In this document: in pieces, positions 52,101 to 60,588 of the stretch
How positions within the stretch are numbered: position 1 is the stretch's first letter
Layout: every line of letters starts with the position of its first letter
NCBI GenBank assembly: GCA_028687545.1
Contig: JAQTZZ010000002.1
Span: 62,001-126,000, forward strand
Length of the DNA stretch: 64,000 nt
Direction: 5' to 3'
From: Candidatus Wallbacteria bacterium
Lineage (GTDB): Bacteria; Muiribacteriota; JAQTZZ01
The notes under the pieces: model-generated
Seen by the model: only the letters and a program-made list of their open reading frames with translations
Database searches by the model: none
Told to the model about the DNA's origin: nothing
Program-made: the position numbers and the translations under genes

Positions 52101-53853
52101 CACGGCAAACGACAAGTCCAGGGATGATTCAGAAAGTTGCCTGGAGCATCTGAAGAAAAAGATCCCTCAGGAAAACATCAAAGAACTGCAAAATATGCCA
52201 GCCAGTGAAGGCTCGCTTCTGCTGGATTGCTGGTTAAAAAAAGCCGGCCGCCAATTGACGGGAGAACAGCGCTCCCTGATTCTGGATAATTTCAAAAGGA
52301 ACGGCAATCCCCTTTATTTGAAAATTGCCTTTGGGGAAGCCAGACGCTGGAAATCATTTACAAAGCCTGAAGAAATAAAGTTGAGCGCTGACCTGGCCGG
52401 CATCATCAAAGACCTGTTTAAGCGCCTGTCTCTGCCCCAGAACTGCGGAGAAATGATTGTCTCCCGCATACTTGGTTATCTTGCCGCAGGCCGCAATGGA
52501 TTATCCGAAGAAGAGCTTTTGGAGATTCTGGCTGCTGATCCTGATTTTTATGGTTATCTTGACAGCCAGCTGCATTTAAGACTGCAAAAGTCCATAGAGA
52601 AAAAACAGATCCCGTTCGTGGTCTGGGCACGGCTTCATTTTGAACTCGCTCCCTATCTTTTAGAAAGCATGATCGGTGGATCATACCTGCTGACTTTCCT
52701 GCACAGGCAGTTCAGCATGGCCGCAAAAGAAATGTATCTTTCGGGTCAGGATAGAAAGAAGCTGCATCAGGTTCTGGCCGGATATTTCGAGAATAATCCG
52801 GGAATGGATGACAGGAAATTTGACGAACTGCCCTGGCAGCTGTGCCGGGCTGAGAACTGGTCAGGCCTGAAAGATTGTATTACAGATCTCTCTATGTTTA
52901 AAAAATTCCTGCTGGAGGGAAGAAGATCCGAATTGACAGGTTACTGGGCTTCTCTTGCCGGCAGATTCGATATGGTCCAGTCATACAATCTGATGATCGA
53001 AAATCATGAAAACACTTCTCCTGCAGCCGCCGACTTCGCACTTTTAATAAATCAGACTGCCTCTTTCCTGCAAGATAATGCAAGATATGAAGGAGCTGAA
53101 TCACTTTTCCGCAAAGCTCTGTCAATACAGGAAAAGGAAGTGGGGTCAGAACACCCTGACACAGCCCTCAGCCTGAACAATCTTGCCACTCTGCTTAAAA
53201 ATAAAGGTGACTATGGTGGAGCGGAACTGCTTTACTATAGGGCTCTGGCGATCTGGGAAAAGGCCTTGGGCCCGGATCACCCGAACACGGCCCTCAGCCT
53301 GAACGATCTTGCAATGCTGCTTTACAATAAAGGGGACTATGAAGGTGCTGAGCCCCTTTTACGCAAGGCTCTGGCAATCAGGGAAAAGTCATTGGGTCCC
53401 GAGCACCCGGATACTGCCCTGAGTCTGAACAATTTTGCCATGCTGCTTTACAATAAAGAGGACTATCAGGAAGCTGAACCCCTTTTGCGCAAGGCCTTGG
53501 CGATCTGGGAAAAAGTTCTGGGACCGGAGCACCCAGATACCGCTCGAAGCCTGGACAATCTGGCAGGGCTTTTGAAAAATAAGGGAAGCTATTGCGAAGC
53601 TGAGCCGCTTTACCGCAGGGCTCTGGCAATCAGGGAGAAGGTATTGGATCCCGAACACCCTGATACCGCTCTCTCCCTCCACAATCTTGCGACTCTGCTT
53701 GTGACAATGGGAGACAATCTGGGAGCGGAACCCCTTTATCGCAGAGCTCTGATAATCTGGGAAAAGGTGCTGACCCCTGACCATCCATGGACACGAGCTG
53801 CCAGAAACAATCTGGATTCTCTGTTACAGCGAAAGCAAAAAGGCACTGTTTGA
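49102..53853 (+). CDS. HEAT - DUF4062 - NACHT/STAND NTPase - TPR signalling protein
   Basis: 1583 residues from the ATG at 49102, which follows CGGAG by 8 nt. An upstream in-frame GTG (49066) lies within a few bases of the inferred transcript start and is rejected. Residues ~20-475 are HEAT repeats (VRANAIDALEMIGSERAYPF). Residues ~505-700 form a DUF4062 domain (FRIYVSSTFSDLREEREAL at ~511, FQAVDLRFLITEEDAIDQQT, ILLGDRYGWRPLP). A P-loop GQAGSGKS lies at 867-874 with Walker B LFLDALDQ around 961-968, in a NACHT/STAND-type ATPase. Six exact 42-residue kinesin-light-chain-type TPRs end the chain. There is no signal peptide, so it is cytoplasmic. STAND proteins switch on by oligomerising after ligand binding and act in signalling, regulated cell death or phage defence. 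TPR or HEAT would be sensor and DUF4062 the likely effector or adaptor (inference). Confidence 0.88.
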   Translation: MTELDKNPHHAVNEQIRLLLQSEDETERKQAIIQLAKKPSRENFLTLQKIADFDESVEVRFYAKKALNVLKSRITPKLSEKKTAYFSPAEIENFFEGKTESSQAVPIIQHLVNTGLKEKLPELITVLNREKDSNILAALLIAIGKFGSESEIKTIAPFLSHEIPRVRANAIDALEMIGSERAYPFVISKLEDADNRVRANAVRFVRELGGVNTLKILRTMAGSPGVAMRASAAYVLQYFPTQENMETVLTLFNDRDLTVRNNALKTLLIFKKKGVGKAEEILKKLGKEAEIKAESLEEIEHETQDTAETRDRLKTVLNSSDPGMRLKAIVDTVEKGSGGAILLEHLSKENDHKAIATIIIGLGKLQYRKALPVLVKYLKSKDARCRANAVEAIRLINDKDKLKEIIPLLKDENNRTRANSILALKDEKNAGIYASLLEMVKSETKEMQLSVIYVIMELEDLDYYEFLLELERSGHPEVSKKARDSIKTLESQGIKVLIKTETERSSRVFRIYVSSTFSDLREEREALQAKVFPKLSKLCRQHGYRFQAVDLRFLITEEDAIDQQTMKICLSEIKRCQAVSPRPNFMILLGDRYGWRPLPAEIPESEYYKISEKLRVKIKMGKFTAEDLKLLDSWYKRDLNALSKKKDSETLWVLQQRTGEYAELKCWEKVEQRLSHILRQATGDFQGDRRLFYNVSAVAQEIVKGALEHSKNAKKHVFCFFRKISNLDDLKIDLRSKKSQVKDFVDTDAGGAFDQESHGLSDSLKNMLYKTLPQNIFEYDARWEKGKLTTGHIDKMCRDVYQALSCVILDKIAHDVKLTPLAKEIINHENFRLKIAKNFTGRGEYRKFIADYLKPDVEPKAPLAIYGQAGSGKSALLAQSISDAIEKYGRNTEQSTFVVIHRFLGNTPDSSTLHSLLESLCRQIAHHYGIDEKSIPCDDDGLEMKFLELLRSATARKPLLLFLDALDQLPNDNHAHELRWLPPEIPENVRLVVSTSAGAITANDKSRDDSESCLEHLKKKIPQENIKELQNMPASEGSLLLDCWLKKAGRQLTGEQRSLILDNFKRNGNPLYLKIAFGEARRWKSFTKPEEIKLSADLAGIIKDLFKRLSLPQNCGEMIVSRILGYLAAGRNGLSEEELLEILAADPDFYGYLDSQLHLRLQKSIEKKQIPFVVWARLHFELAPYLLESMIGGSYLLTFLHRQFSMAAKEMYLSGQDRKKLHQVLAGYFENNPGMDDRKFDELPWQLCRAENWSGLKDCITDLSMFKKFLLEGRRSELTGYWASLAGRFDMVQSYNLMIENHENTSPAAADFALLINQTASFLQDNARYEGAESLFRKALSIQEKEVGSEHPDTALSLNNLATLLKNKGDYGGAELLYYRALAIWEKALGPDHPNTALSLNDLAMLLYNKGDYEGAEPLLRKALAIREKSLGPEHPDTALSLNNFAMLLYNKEDYQEAEPLLRKALAIWEKVLGPEHPDTARSLDNLAGLLKNKGSYCEAEPLYRRALAIREKVLDPEHPDTALSLHNLATLLVTMGDNLGAEPLYRRALIIWEKVLTPDHPWTRAARNNLDSLLQRKQKGTV
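53086..53841 (+). repeat. Six tandem 126-bp units encoding TPRs
   Basis: Exact 126-bp period (units start at 53086, 53212, 53338, 53464, 53590 and 53716) within the STAND gene. The core is 'AEPLYRRALAIREKVL' then 'PEHPDTALSLNNLATLL'. The high similarity between units suggests recent expansion or gene conversion. Confidence 0.85.
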
Positions 53854-53931
53854 GTCAGCACCGCTTTCAGACAACTTTATTAGTTTTCTAAACTCTGATA
53901 AAATGTCATAAAAAATTAATCCGGAAAAAAT

Positions 53932-56900
53932 ATGCCTTCTAAAATTGTCTCTCAGAATCTCTCGATCATGATCACCGACATCCAGGGATTTTCTAATACT
54001 ACAACCTCCAGTTCCCGTTCGGAGATTGTGGATCTGATCCGCAGGCACAAACAGCTGATGGTGCCGGTAATTGAATTTTACAAGGGCCGGATCTACAAGA
54101 CCATGGGTGATGCTTTTCTGTGCGGCTTCAACAGTGCAACAGATGCAGTGGTCTGTGCCCTGATCGTCCAGCTGGTGCTCAAAGAATTCAATGACCGGCT
54201 GCATGACGAGAGCAAGCAGATGCTGATCAGGGTTGTAATCAACTCCGGAGACGTGACCATCGAGGAAAACGATGTTTTCGGCGATGCGGTTAATATAGCG
54301 GCCAGGATGGAAGCCCTGCCCTGCTTTCCTGGCGGTTCGATCGGCATCAGTGAATCCACATATCTTCTAATGAATCGCAGTGAAATAGTGTCTGAAAAGA
54401 TCGGGCCGATGGAGCTTAAAGGCATTACCGAACCTGTGACCGTCTACCAGGTACCTGTGGCGAAACAGAAACTTACTTCAATTCCCAGGCATCTGCTGGA
54501 ACTGATAGAATCAGTGTTCGATTCCAAGGATGCGAATCCTGAGACAGTCAAGCAGTGGAATGAGTCGATCCGCAATTTTCTGGGTGCCAAGCCTGAATCC
54601 GTATCCGGCCCGTCGAAAATTCAGGAAACACCCGACAAACTCAAGCTGAAAGCCGTCAAATCAGGGACAACCCATGTTGAAAAAACAACCCATCCTCCGG
54701 AGGTACAGAAGGCGGTTCCGGAAGCTAAGGGCGGCAAAAAGAGTTTCAGAGACCTGAAAAATGAAGCTGATCCGCTCCAGGGGTTGATCTCAGACCCATT
54801 CAGCGGAAAAAAAGGCAAAGAAGGAATTGCGGTGAAACGGGTGGGGAATGCGGAAATTTCTCAGCCTCATGTTGCTGTTAAGCCTCCCCGTACTCCAAAT
54901 ATTACCAGAGACCAGAAACCAGCTCAACCAAAACCCGCCGAAGCTGAACCCTTCGGAATGCAGAAGCTGCTGTTTCTGCTGGGTCTGCTTTCCCTGAGCC
55001 TCTGCCTGATTTTTTTCATGGTCCAGTACAGAAATGATCCCCGCCTCAACCTTCGTTTATATTCTTTCGGCCTGATCAGCAAGAATTACGCAACTTCCCG
55101 AATTTCAGCGGAATTCCCTTTCCAGAATCCCGACATGCGCATTTTCATCATCAAATCCCTGATCGAAATAAAAGCTGACCCCAAAGAAGTGCTGCTGCTG
55201 ATTTTTTCATCCCTGAAAGATCAGGCTGCCCAGGTTGCGGATTTCGCTGCCAAAAAATTGGATGATTATCTGAGAAACGACCCTGCTGCTTTTTCCGCAC
55301 TGCTTCTTCTGCAGAAACACCGCAACCCGGATCTGGCTTCACAGGCTGCTCAAAAAATCAGATCAATCGGAGCCGATGATTTAGGGAAAATTCTCTCAAA
55401 TTCGCTGAACAGCCAGGATCCTCTGGTCAGGGCAATGGCTTTGAAAGCTTATGCCGGCAGATCCGATGCACAGCAGGTGAGCCGGAAATTCCTGAGCGAT
55501 GCCGATCCCCAGGTCAGGCTAGCTGCGCTCGACACCTGTTCAGGTTCGGACAGCAGTGAAACCACTGCCTCGGCACTGGCCGAATGCCTGGCCGACCCTG
55601 ACACTGAAGTCCGAAAAGCAGCTGTGACTGCGCTGAAGCATTTCATCAGTTTTCCGTCATCTCTGGCCGCAACTCTGATCAAGGCCGTCAAAAGCGATGA
55701 TCCGCAGGTGCGCCTGCTGGCGGTTTCCGCGCTGGGAACCGCCGGCTGCAACAGCAGCGAAGTTATTGCATCTCTAAAGGAAGCCATGTCCGATCCAAAT
55801 AAGCAGATCAATCTCCAGGCAATCCGTTCACTCCAGATGCTGGGAAATGCCCAGACCTCCCTGCCTGAAATGATCAAGGCTCTTTCGGACAAGAATCAAA
55901 AAATCAGCGGTTCCGCTTCAGAAACTCTTGCCAGCCTTCTTGCCAGCGAGGCGGCAATTCCATCGCTTGCGAACTGTATTTCAGATCCCGATCACAGCGT
56001 CAGACTGTATGCGGCGAATGCCCTGGGAAATTTCGGCAAATCCGCATTGTCTGCTTATCCGATGCTCCTGGATGGTCTGAAAAACTGCGAATCATCAGAT
56101 CTGAAATGCTTCACAGATGCGCTCAGCAAAATAGGCAGTGATGAGCCGGGCACAATTCCATATCTTACAAAAGCCCTTTCAGAAAATTCCCAGCGCTTGC
56201 GTTTATTCGTGATCGACACACTTGGGCATTACGGTAAAGCTGCCAGCGATACGGCAGTTCAGCTGACACCACTTTATGCTGACGGCAGCAGGGAACTGCG
56301 TGGCCAGATTCTTAATACCCTTGGGGAAATCGAACCTGATTTCAAGATCTCCTTTTCCCTCATTTCCAAAGCTCTCACGGACAAGGACGATTCCTTGCGC
56401 ACTCAAGCGGAAGAAGTCCTGAAAAAACTGGCCGTCTCCACTGATGCGCTTCCATTGCTGCTGGAATCGCTCTCTCATAAAGACCAGACGATCCGTGCCA
56501 CTGCTGCTTCAACGATCGGATTCTCGAACCAGGACCTGAAACCCGCCATACCTTTGTTGACAAACTGCCTAGCAGACCCGATAAAAACCGTGAAAGACAA
56601 TGCCGCAGCCTCGCTTATCAGAATTGGCGGACCCGCGGTTTCTTACCTTGGTGCAAAATTGCAGAGTTCGGACAACGCTGAAATCAAATTAGTGCTGGAG
56701 GTTCTGGACCGCTTTGGAGACCAGGCAGGAAGCGCAGTCCAGGCGATAGTTCCGAAGCTTAACGACCCTGATCTCGAAATCCGCCGGCTCTGCCTCAAAA
56801 TCCTGGGAAACGTCCAGTCAGGACCTGAGTGCATTCCCGCTGTAATACAATTGTTAAAGGATAATGACCCTGAGGTCTGCCGGCTGGCAATCAAAGCTCT

Positions 56901-57315
56901 GGAAAAAAACGGAAGCACTTCTGCTGCGGCTATCCCGGAACTCACAGCCTCGCTTTCAAGTTCAGATCCTTATTTACGCCGTCTGGCCATTAAAGCCCTG
57001 GATTCCATTGACATTGACAAGAAAATAACAGGCACAACCCTGATCAGGGCACTCAACGGCAGCGACTCGTATTTGAGGGAATATGCGGATGAAGCTCTGA
57101 CCCGCATGGATAAAAATCCTCAACTGGCGGTTGCCGCTTATGGAATAGCGCTGCATGACAGCGATCCATTTGTCAGAACCTATGCCGCCAAAGCCCTGAG
57201 CAGGTTCGGATCTGGATCCAGGGAATTTATTCCCGTTCTTCAGGAGATGGCTAAGAGCGACGAGAGTTTCACTGTCCGCAGCGCAGCCCAGGAAGCACTG
57301 AAAACGATCAAATAA
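53932..57315 (+). CDS. Class III nucleotidyl (adenylate-type) cyclase with membrane segment and HEAT array
   Basis: 1127 residues. The N-terminal ~180 residues form a class III cyclase domain with all six key residues visible: metal Asp16 (MITDIQGF) and Asp60 (KTMGDAF), purine-site Lys56 and Asp114 (NDVFGDAVN), and transition-state Asn121 and Arg125 (VNIAARME). The Lys/Asp pair predicts cAMP as product. Residues ~185-340 are a charged linker rich in Pro and Lys. One membrane helix lies at ~343-365 (LLFLLGLLSLSLCLIFFMV). Residues ~395-1127 are ~20 HEAT repeats (for example DPQVRLAALDTCSGSD, DPEVCRLAIKALEKNG). If the cyclase is cytoplasmic, the HEAT array is periplasmic, an unusual layout. It lies 78 nt after the HEAT-STAND gene in the same direction and overlaps the next gene tail-to-tail by 8 nt. 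Confidence 0.88.
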   Translation: MPSKIVSQNLSIMITDIQGFSNTTTSSSRSEIVDLIRRHKQLMVPVIEFYKGRIYKTMGDAFLCGFNSATDAVVCALIVQLVLKEFNDRLHDESKQMLIRVVINSGDVTIEENDVFGDAVNIAARMEALPCFPGGSIGISESTYLLMNRSEIVSEKIGPMELKGITEPVTVYQVPVAKQKLTSIPRHLLELIESVFDSKDANPETVKQWNESIRNFLGAKPESVSGPSKIQETPDKLKLKAVKSGTTHVEKTTHPPEVQKAVPEAKGGKKSFRDLKNEADPLQGLISDPFSGKKGKEGIAVKRVGNAEISQPHVAVKPPRTPNITRDQKPAQPKPAEAEPFGMQKLLFLLGLLSLSLCLIFFMVQYRNDPRLNLRLYSFGLISKNYATSRISAEFPFQNPDMRIFIIKSLIEIKADPKEVLLLIFSSLKDQAAQVADFAAKKLDDYLRNDPAAFSALLLLQKHRNPDLASQAAQKIRSIGADDLGKILSNSLNSQDPLVRAMALKAYAGRSDAQQVSRKFLSDADPQVRLAALDTCSGSDSSETTASALAECLADPDTEVRKAAVTALKHFISFPSSLAATLIKAVKSDDPQVRLLAVSALGTAGCNSSEVIASLKEAMSDPNKQINLQAIRSLQMLGNAQTSLPEMIKALSDKNQKISGSASETLASLLASEAAIPSLANCISDPDHSVRLYAANALGNFGKSALSAYPMLLDGLKNCESSDLKCFTDALSKIGSDEPGTIPYLTKALSENSQRLRLFVIDTLGHYGKAASDTAVQLTPLYADGSRELRGQILNTLGEIEPDFKISFSLISKALTDKDDSLRTQAEEVLKKLAVSTDALPLLLESLSHKDQTIRATAASTIGFSNQDLKPAIPLLTNCLADPIKTVKDNAAASLIRIGGPAVSYLGAKLQSSDNAEIKLVLEVLDRFGDQAGSAVQAIVPKLNDPDLEIRRLCLKILGNVQSGPECIPAVIQLLKDNDPEVCRLAIKALEKNGSTSAAAIPELTASLSSSDPYLRRLAIKALDSIDIDKKITGTTLIRALNGSDSYLREYADEALTRMDKNPQLAVAAYGIALHDSDPFVRTYAAKALSRFGSGSREFIPVLQEMAKSDESFTVRSAAQEALKTIK

Positions 57316-57847
57316 AGCGCTTTCTTCCGAGGAAAATCACTGCCAATAACAGCAGTATCGCCAGGAATGCGTTGTATTCCTTATTCCGCACCGCAAGTTT
57401 CAGAGAAAATTTCGACTTGGCATAGGAATGAATCTTAGGAAAAAAAAGGGGAACTTGATTACTGTAATTCTCGAAATCGCTCCCGAAAAAACGTCGCAGA
57501 TCGCTCTCTTCCTGCCGCATTTTTGGCAGATAGGCACAGCTAAAAGCTATGCAAAAACCAAGGATCAGAGAAACCGGAAGCAGCAGGACTGAAAATCCGA
57601 ACCCCATCATGAAACTGCCGAAGTAAAGAGGATTTCTGGTCAGGGAGTAAGGCCCGCTCCTGGCGAGCTCTCGATTCTTGGAAATGGTCCCTGCCGCCCA
57701 GAAGCGTGTCAGTAATCCGGATAAAATCAGTAAAATTGCGGGTTTTCTAAGTTTCTCTTTCCGATAGCAAAATAAAATCAAGACAAACAGGGCACCCAGG
57801 AACTTCCTGAAAAAATTTAATTGCCTGTAGGTCGGTTTTTTCATCAC
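57308..57847 (-). CDS. ICMT/PEMT-like integral membrane methyltransferase family protein
   Basis: 179 residues with about four hydrophobic segments. The family signature is present: GPYSLTRNPLYFGSF (R-x-P-x-Y-x-G-type SAM/substrate motif), a downstream EES..RRFFGSDFENYSNQVP that matches the 'EE..L...G..Y..Y...VP' end of isoprenylcysteine methyltransferase-like proteins, and a further C-terminal membrane helix. Substrate is unknown; bacterial relatives methylate lipids or small hydrophobic compounds. It lies 15 nt after comF and is probably the last gene of the lpxA-comF run. Confidence 0.75.
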   Translation of the reverse strand: MMKKPTYRQLNFFRKFLGALFVLILFCYRKEKLRKPAILLILSGLLTRFWAAGTISKNRELARSGPYSLTRNPLYFGSFMMGFGFSVLLLPVSLILGFCIAFSCAYLPKMRQEESDLRRFFGSDFENYSNQVPLFFPKIHSYAKSKFSLKLAVRNKEYNAFLAILLLLAVIFLGRKRFI

Positions 57848-57862
57848 AATCCAGTCCTCTGT

Positions 57863-58513
57863 TTACATTCTGCCGTCTGTTTCTCCATGCGCCAGCATCA
57901 GGCCTCTGATGTCCCAGCCCGGAAAGCTTTCACAGGCTGCACGCAGCGTGCCACCTGTGGTGATAACATCATCAATTATAATGATCCTGCGTTTTTCCGG
58001 CAAACTTTCTGCCGGATTCAACCTGAAAGCCCCTGCGGGATTAGTAAGCCTTTGTGATCTGCCCAGCCTGACCTGCCGTTCTGTCCTGCGGGTTTTTAAA
58101 AGCAGGGGCCTGACCTGATATCCTGATGCGGCCAGCAGGGCAAGGATCGGGGAAAGATGATCCTGCTCAGGGTTTCCTGCACCACAGAAAGGTGGAATCC
58201 CGGCCAGCAGGGTCTCCTTTTCTTCTTCACCCAGCATCCGCTTGAAGATCCCGGCCATTAATGGCGCAAGCTTGAATTTTCCCCTGAATTTATAAGAAAT
58301 TATCATCTTCCTGACTGTGCCGTCATAGGGATAGGCATAACTGGCTTCGTGCCCGTCAACCTGGATTCTACCCGGATTGAATTCCCGTTCGAGTGCTGTG
58401 AGACATTCCATACAGACAATCCTGTCCGGCGGGAGACGGACATCGCAACCAGGGCATTTCAAGGGGAAAAGAAAATTCAGAAACGAGTGGCAGGCTGAGC
58501 ACAGTTCCTGCAT
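57863..58513 (-). CDS. comF: ComF-family phosphoribosyltransferase-like protein
   Basis: 216 residues from the ATG at 58513, which shares its A with the lpxA stop (TGATG). An ATG 24 nt upstream is also in frame. The N-terminal zinc ribbon has CSACHSFLN, CPGC and CMEC pairs (~5-45). The C-terminal PRT domain carries IIIIDDVITTGGTLRAAC, the PRPP-binding loop. In competent bacteria ComF assists DNA uptake at the cytoplasmic side of ComEC. Here, as in many genomes, it sits among unrelated housekeeping genes, so a competence role is not implied by context. Confidence 0.88.
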   Translation of the reverse strand: MQELCSACHSFLNFLFPLKCPGCDVRLPPDRIVCMECLTALEREFNPGRIQVDGHEASYAYPYDGTVRKMIISYKFRGKFKLAPLMAGIFKRMLGEEEKETLLAGIPPFCGAGNPEQDHLSPILALLAASGYQVRPLLLKTRRTERQVRLGRSQRLTNPAGAFRLNPAESLPEKRRIIIIDDVITTGGTLRAACESFPGWDIRGLMLAHGETDGRM

Positions 58514-59271
58514 CACCTGATGATGCCGCGACTGCAATTTTTGATGAAATCGATCAGATAACAGACCAGCTCTTCGTGCCCCAGCTCTTTTTCCAGGATT
58601 TTAAGCGCCTGAGTATTGTTGAGGCCTGAGCGGAACAAATATCTGTAAGCTTTTTTCAAGGTTGAAAGATCCCGTGGCGACAATCCGGCTCTTTTCAGAC
58701 CGATCGTATTCAGTCCGCAGATCTCGGCAGGATTGCCGTCGCAGGTGACAAAAGGGACCACATCCTGCACCACTTTGCAGAGTCCTCCGATAATCGCAAG
58801 TTTGCCTACCCGGCAGAACTGATGAATCGCCGCCAGTCCCCCGATCACCACATTGTCCTCAATGGTGACATGGCCTCCCATGGTTCCGGAATTGGCTATG
58901 ATCACATTGTTTCCAACCTTGCAGTGATGGGCGATATGGGAATAAGCCATGATCAGATTGTCGTTACCGATTTCAGTGGGTGTGCCGTCAGCAGGAGACG
59001 CATTGATAGTCACATATTCCCTGATGCTGTTGTTGTCCCCGATCTGGACAAAACTCTCTTCTCCTTTATAAGCCAGAGCCTGAGTGATGTTGCCGATCAC
59101 GGCGCCGGGATGAATCTTGTTGTTTCTGCCGATCCTGGTATGTCCTATGATCACCGCGTGATATCCGATTTCGCTGTGATCCCCTATTTCGACGGAATCC
59201 CCGATCACTGCACCATAGCCGATCTTCACCCCTCGACCTATCTGGGCTTTTTTCGAGATATCAGCTTTCAT
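58513..59271 (-). CDS. lpxA: UDP-N-acetylglucosamine acyltransferase LpxA
   Basis: 252 residues (usual size ~255-265). Left-handed beta-helix hexapeptide repeats span residues 5-185 (KKAQIGRGVKIGYGAVIGDS). The catalytic region is MAYSHIAHHCKVGNN, with His115 corresponding to E. coli His125. Acyl-chain ruler region GGLCKVVQDVVPFVTCDGNP. A C-terminal helical domain follows (LKRAGLSPRDLSTLKKAYRY). It carries out the first step of lipid A synthesis in the cytoplasm. It follows lpxC/fabZ by 9 nt and overlaps comF. Confidence 0.95.
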   Translation of the reverse strand: MKADISKKAQIGRGVKIGYGAVIGDSVEIGDHSEIGYHAVIIGHTRIGRNNKIHPGAVIGNITQALAYKGEESFVQIGDNNSIREYVTINASPADGTPTEIGNDNLIMAYSHIAHHCKVGNNVIIANSGTMGGHVTIEDNVVIGGLAAIHQFCRVGKLAIIGGLCKVVQDVVPFVTCDGNPAEICGLNTIGLKRAGLSPRDLSTLKKAYRYLFRSGLNNTQALKILEKELGHEELVCYLIDFIKNCSRGIIR

Positions 59272-59280
59272 GATCGTCCC

Positions 59281-60558
59281 TCAGCTCCCTGCATCTACCA
59301 GGGAAAACATCAGTTCCCCTGATGCCACAAGTTTTTCATTAACTCTGGCCTCTCCCAGCACCTTACCCATATTTCCCTTCACCTTCAGCACATGAACGGT
59401 CAGTTCGAGGCAGTCCCCAGGGATCACAGGCTGACGGAATCTGACATTGTCGATTCCTGTGAAATATGGAAGCTTTCCCGCGTGTTGTGTCTGGGAAAGC
59501 ATGAAAGCACAGGAGACCTGAGCCATGGCTTCGATGATCAGAACTCCCGGCATCACAGGCTGCTGAGGAAAATGACCGTTGAAAAAGCTCTCATTCGCTG
59601 TGACATTTTTGATTCCAACGGCTTTCTTTCCATCCACTATCTCAATGATCCTGTCTACCAGCAGAAAGGGAAAGCGGTGCGGAAGAATTTTCTTGATGTC
59701 GTTGATGTTCCAGTTGACAAGGTTCTTGCGGCTCAATAAATCGGTTCTCAGCTGCCTGACCAGTTGGACATTGTGGGCATGCCCTGTCTTGAAGGCTATC
59801 ACATGTCCGATAATGGGGCGACCGAGAAGATAGAGGTCTCCCAGCACATCCAGAATCTTGTGTCTGACAAATTCATCGGGATACCGCAGGTCAGGGTTGA
59901 GAATTTTATCTTCTGAGAGTGCTACAGTATTATCAAGAGATGCACCGAGAGCCTGTCCTTTTTTCTTTAATTCCTCGTAATCCGTTACAAATCCGAATGT
60001 GCGGGCACCATTGATCTCCTCGATGAAACCTGCTTCGCTGCTCTCATAATCTACATGCTGCACAGCGATCTTCGGATGAGGATAGTCGATGGTGAAAGAA
60101 ACCCGCAGGTTTTTATGTGGTATCACCAGTATTTTCTTGTCGTTTTTTGACACCTCATAAAACTTTTCCACTTTGAACACCGGCTGTTCGACTTCAGATT
60201 CATGGATGCCGGCTTTGAGTATCGCTTCCACGAACGGACGGGAACTTCCGTCAAGAGCAGGCGGTTCGTTCCCCGAGATTTTTACGGTCACATTGTAAAT
60301 GTTCATTCCAGCGAATGCCGAAAGCACATGTTCAACCGTATGGACTTTAACATCACCTAAACCAAGCGTGGTCCCGCGCTCGATTCCGACTACATTCTCT
60401 ACTATAGCCTTGATCTCAGGCTGCCCGGGCAGGTCCATCCGGATGAACTTGACGCCCGAATCCGGTGGAGCAGGTTCGAAAATGACTTCAGTCGGATTTC
60501 CCGTGTGCAGCCCCTTGCCGGACAGTTTTATCGGTTCCTTGATTGTTTTCTGCTTCAT
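59281..60558 (-). CDS. lpxC/fabZ: Bifunctional LpxC deacetylase / FabZ dehydratase fusion
   Basis: 425 residues. Residues 1-~275 are LpxC (UDP-3-O-acyl-GlcNAc deacetylase) with zinc ligands His73 (HTVEH) and His233/Asp237 (RHKILDVLGD), plus GKGLHTG and LDGSSRPF. Residues ~285-425 are FabZ (3-hydroxyacyl-ACP dehydratase) with ILPHRFPFLLVDR and the catalytic NGHFPQQPVMPGVLIIEAMAQ region (His329, Glu343). The fusion is known from Bacteroidetes and several other phyla. It couples lipid A commitment to the enzyme that competes for the same 3-hydroxyacyl-ACP. LpxA, its neighbour, makes the LpxC substrate. A 246-nt hairpin-rich gap separates it from the gene upstream. Confidence 0.96.
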   Translation of the reverse strand: MKQKTIKEPIKLSGKGLHTGNPTEVIFEPAPPDSGVKFIRMDLPGQPEIKAIVENVVGIERGTTLGLGDVKVHTVEHVLSAFAGMNIYNVTVKISGNEPPALDGSSRPFVEAILKAGIHESEVEQPVFKVEKFYEVSKNDKKILVIPHKNLRVSFTIDYPHPKIAVQHVDYESSEAGFIEEINGARTFGFVTDYEELKKKGQALGASLDNTVALSEDKILNPDLRYPDEFVRHKILDVLGDLYLLGRPIIGHVIAFKTGHAHNVQLVRQLRTDLLSRKNLVNWNINDIKKILPHRFPFLLVDRIIEIVDGKKAVGIKNVTANESFFNGHFPQQPVMPGVLIIEAMAQVSCAFMLSQTQHAGKLPYFTGIDNVRFRQPVIPGDCLELTVHVLKVKGNMGKVLGEARVNEKLVASGELMFSLVDAGS

Positions 60559-60588
60559 TGAAGATCCTTTCGGAGAGAGAAAAATACT

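Noticed and set aside
57318-57330. Short palindrome AAAGCGCTTT at the convergent gene ends
   Set aside because: Only a 5-bp half-site with no loop or T-run; too weak to call a terminator.
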